A stretch of DNA of 64,000 nt, taken from the NCBI GenBank assembly GCA_030427145.1, contig JAUHWT010000004.1:62001-126000 (forward strand). The letters are read 5' to 3'. A program made the translations under genes and the position numbers. How positions within the stretch are numbered: the first letter of the stretch is position 1; each line of letters opens with the position of its first letter. The notes under the pieces were generated by a model. That model did no database searches, had not been told where the DNA came from, and worked only from the letters and a program-made list of their open reading frames with translations. Positions 63,207-64,000 of this stretch are shown here, piece after piece. The DNA comes from Alphaproteobacteria bacterium (lineage in GTDB: Bacteria; Pseudomonadota; Alphaproteobacteria; Rhodobacterales; Rhodobacteraceae).

Positions 63207-63992
63207 TCAGTCCCCGTCGGCGCCGCAAAGCGCGTGCAGGTCCTGAATGTCTGCGCGGTAGTTTTCCTCCGCATCGTCCCGCACGAATTCCAGAAACGCG
63301 CTGCGCGGATGCGGCCAGGGCCCGGCTGGTGTCCAGGCTTCAAACAGGGCGCGCCAGTCCTCCATCCCCTCGGACATCGGTCGGCGCTGCTGGCCCTGAT
63401 CGGTCATGATCCAGTAAAAGACGTGCAGATCCCCCAGCCAGGGCTGCAAAATCCGCATCTCCTCCAGCCAGCGTGCCCGCCCCCTCCCCGGGACCGGCTG
63501 CCAGTAGCTAAAAAGATTTGGATGATCGGCGGCGCGCATCAGATCACGCGCGTCCTCCGCCTCCTCCGTCAGGGTATTGCGGTGGTATTCGACACTGACC
63601 GTGATCTCCTGATCCGCGGCCATGCGGGCCATCCGGGCGAGATCCGCAGCGGTCTGCACAAAACCCGCCTCCCCGGCCTGTTCCCGGGTTTGCTCTCCCG
63701 CCCAGACCCTGATGTTGCCCGCGCCCAGTTTCGCCGCCGTATCAAGAACGGTCCCAAACGCTTCCATGCAGCCCGGCGTTCCCGCCCGCACGTAAGACCC
63801 GTATGAAACCGGAGCCACACCCCGCGTCTCACACATCTCACGAACCAGGGTCGCCAGTTCAAAGTCACCGGGCGGCACATGCCGATCCCCGCCCCATTCG
63901 ATAACCTGCACGCCGGTATCCGCAGCCAGGTCAATCAGCGTGGCCGGAGACAGCTCCCGAAACGTGACGGAACAAAGCCCGGTCCGGATCAT
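63207..63992 (-). CDS. sugar phosphate isomerase/epimerase (AP endonuclease 2-like TIM barrel)
   Basis: A 261-residue TIM-barrel protein of the xylose-isomerase-like/AP_endonuc_2 superfamily: GLCSVTFRELSP start, VIEWGGDRHVPPGD, NIRVWAGEQ, ITVSVEYHRNTLTEEA, FSYWQPVPGRG and LGDLHVFYWI. The Glu in VEYH and the His in DLHVF are probable metal ligands. The start at 63992 is eight bases from the window edge, so an upstream start cannot be excluded, although the N-terminus looks complete. It seems to be an early gene of the second Opp-type operon, perhaps isomerising the released sugar. Confidence 0.82.
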   Translation of the reverse strand: MIRTGLCSVTFRELSPATLIDLAADTGVQVIEWGGDRHVPPGDFELATLVREMCETRGVAPVSYGSYVRAGTPGCMEAFGTVLDTAAKLGAGNIRVWAGEQTREQAGEAGFVQTAADLARMARMAADQEITVSVEYHRNTLTEEAEDARDLMRAADHPNLFSYWQPVPGRGRARWLEEMRILQPWLGDLHVFYWIMTDQGQQRRPMSEGMEDWRALFEAWTPAGPWPHPRSAFLEFVRDDAEENYRADIQDLHALCGADGD

Positions 63993-64000
63993 GCCACGCG

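Noticed and set aside
1-64000. Mobile elements, CRISPR arrays, tRNA or rRNA genes
   Set aside because: No transposase or integrase frame, no regularly spaced repeats, no cloverleaf-like gap and no rRNA sequence was recognised; gaps between genes are short and accounted for.

Overview
The window looks like chromosomal DNA of a marine-type Rhodobacterales bacterium (roseobacter group, Alphaproteobacteria). The ribosomal protein S4, elongation factor P and methylmalonyl-CoA epimerase/DUF1467 proteins have the form I know from that order. GC content is high throughout, and genes sit in tight, often 4-bp-overlapping operons. I see no rRNA, tRNA, CRISPR array, transposase or phage gene.

Positions 1-14,914 are mostly housekeeping and stress genes: mce and a DUF1467 gene, efp, a Na/Pi cotransporter followed by two small partner genes, rpsD with its own promoter and a leader hairpin, glpD with a GlpR-like operator cluster, a divergent AGE-epimerase/SMP-30 pair, a radical SAM plus UdgX uracil-DNA glycosylase pair, a zinc metallopeptidase and a catalase with an ECF-type promoter candidate.

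Positions 15,027-63,992 form a dense carbohydrate-acid catabolic island with five complete ABC importers: two CUT2 (16.7-19.4 kb and 25.8-30.3 kb), one CUT1 (46.8-52.1 kb) and two paralogous Opp/Dpp-type systems (33.7-39.8 kb and 57.3-63.2 kb). Each is interleaved with sugar-acid enzymes: a split UxaA-family dehydratase, four enolase-superfamily dehydratases, medium-chain and short-chain dehydrogenases, a GMC oxidoreductase, a COG3618 lactonase, a Gfo/Idh oxidoreductase, L-rhamnose mutarotase, a DHDPS-family aldolase, an FAH-family hydrolase, a sulfatase and a DUF2264 protein. Four local regulators (three GntR/FCD, one LacI) sit beside candidate operators.

My reading is that several operons scavenge oligosaccharides and sugar acids of algal or plant type. 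The operon at 33.7-42.5 kb couples an Opp-type importer to a sulfatase with no visible signal peptide and a galactonate-dehydratase-like enzyme, suggesting that sulfated oligosaccharides are imported intact and desulfated in the cytoplasm. The divergent LacI-controlled block at 42.9-55.4 kb contains every step of an oxidative, non-phosphorylative 6-deoxyhexose route (mutarotase, dehydrogenase, lactonase, dehydratase, second dehydrogenase, FAH hydrolase), with L-rhamnose or L-fucose as the most likely substrate class. The last operon (55.5-64.0 kb) joins a second Opp-type importer to a DUF2264 protein and a TIM-barrel isomerase. A uronate-plus-deoxysugar sulfated polymer such as ulvan would fit all three, but no polysaccharide lyase is present and the substrate is inference.
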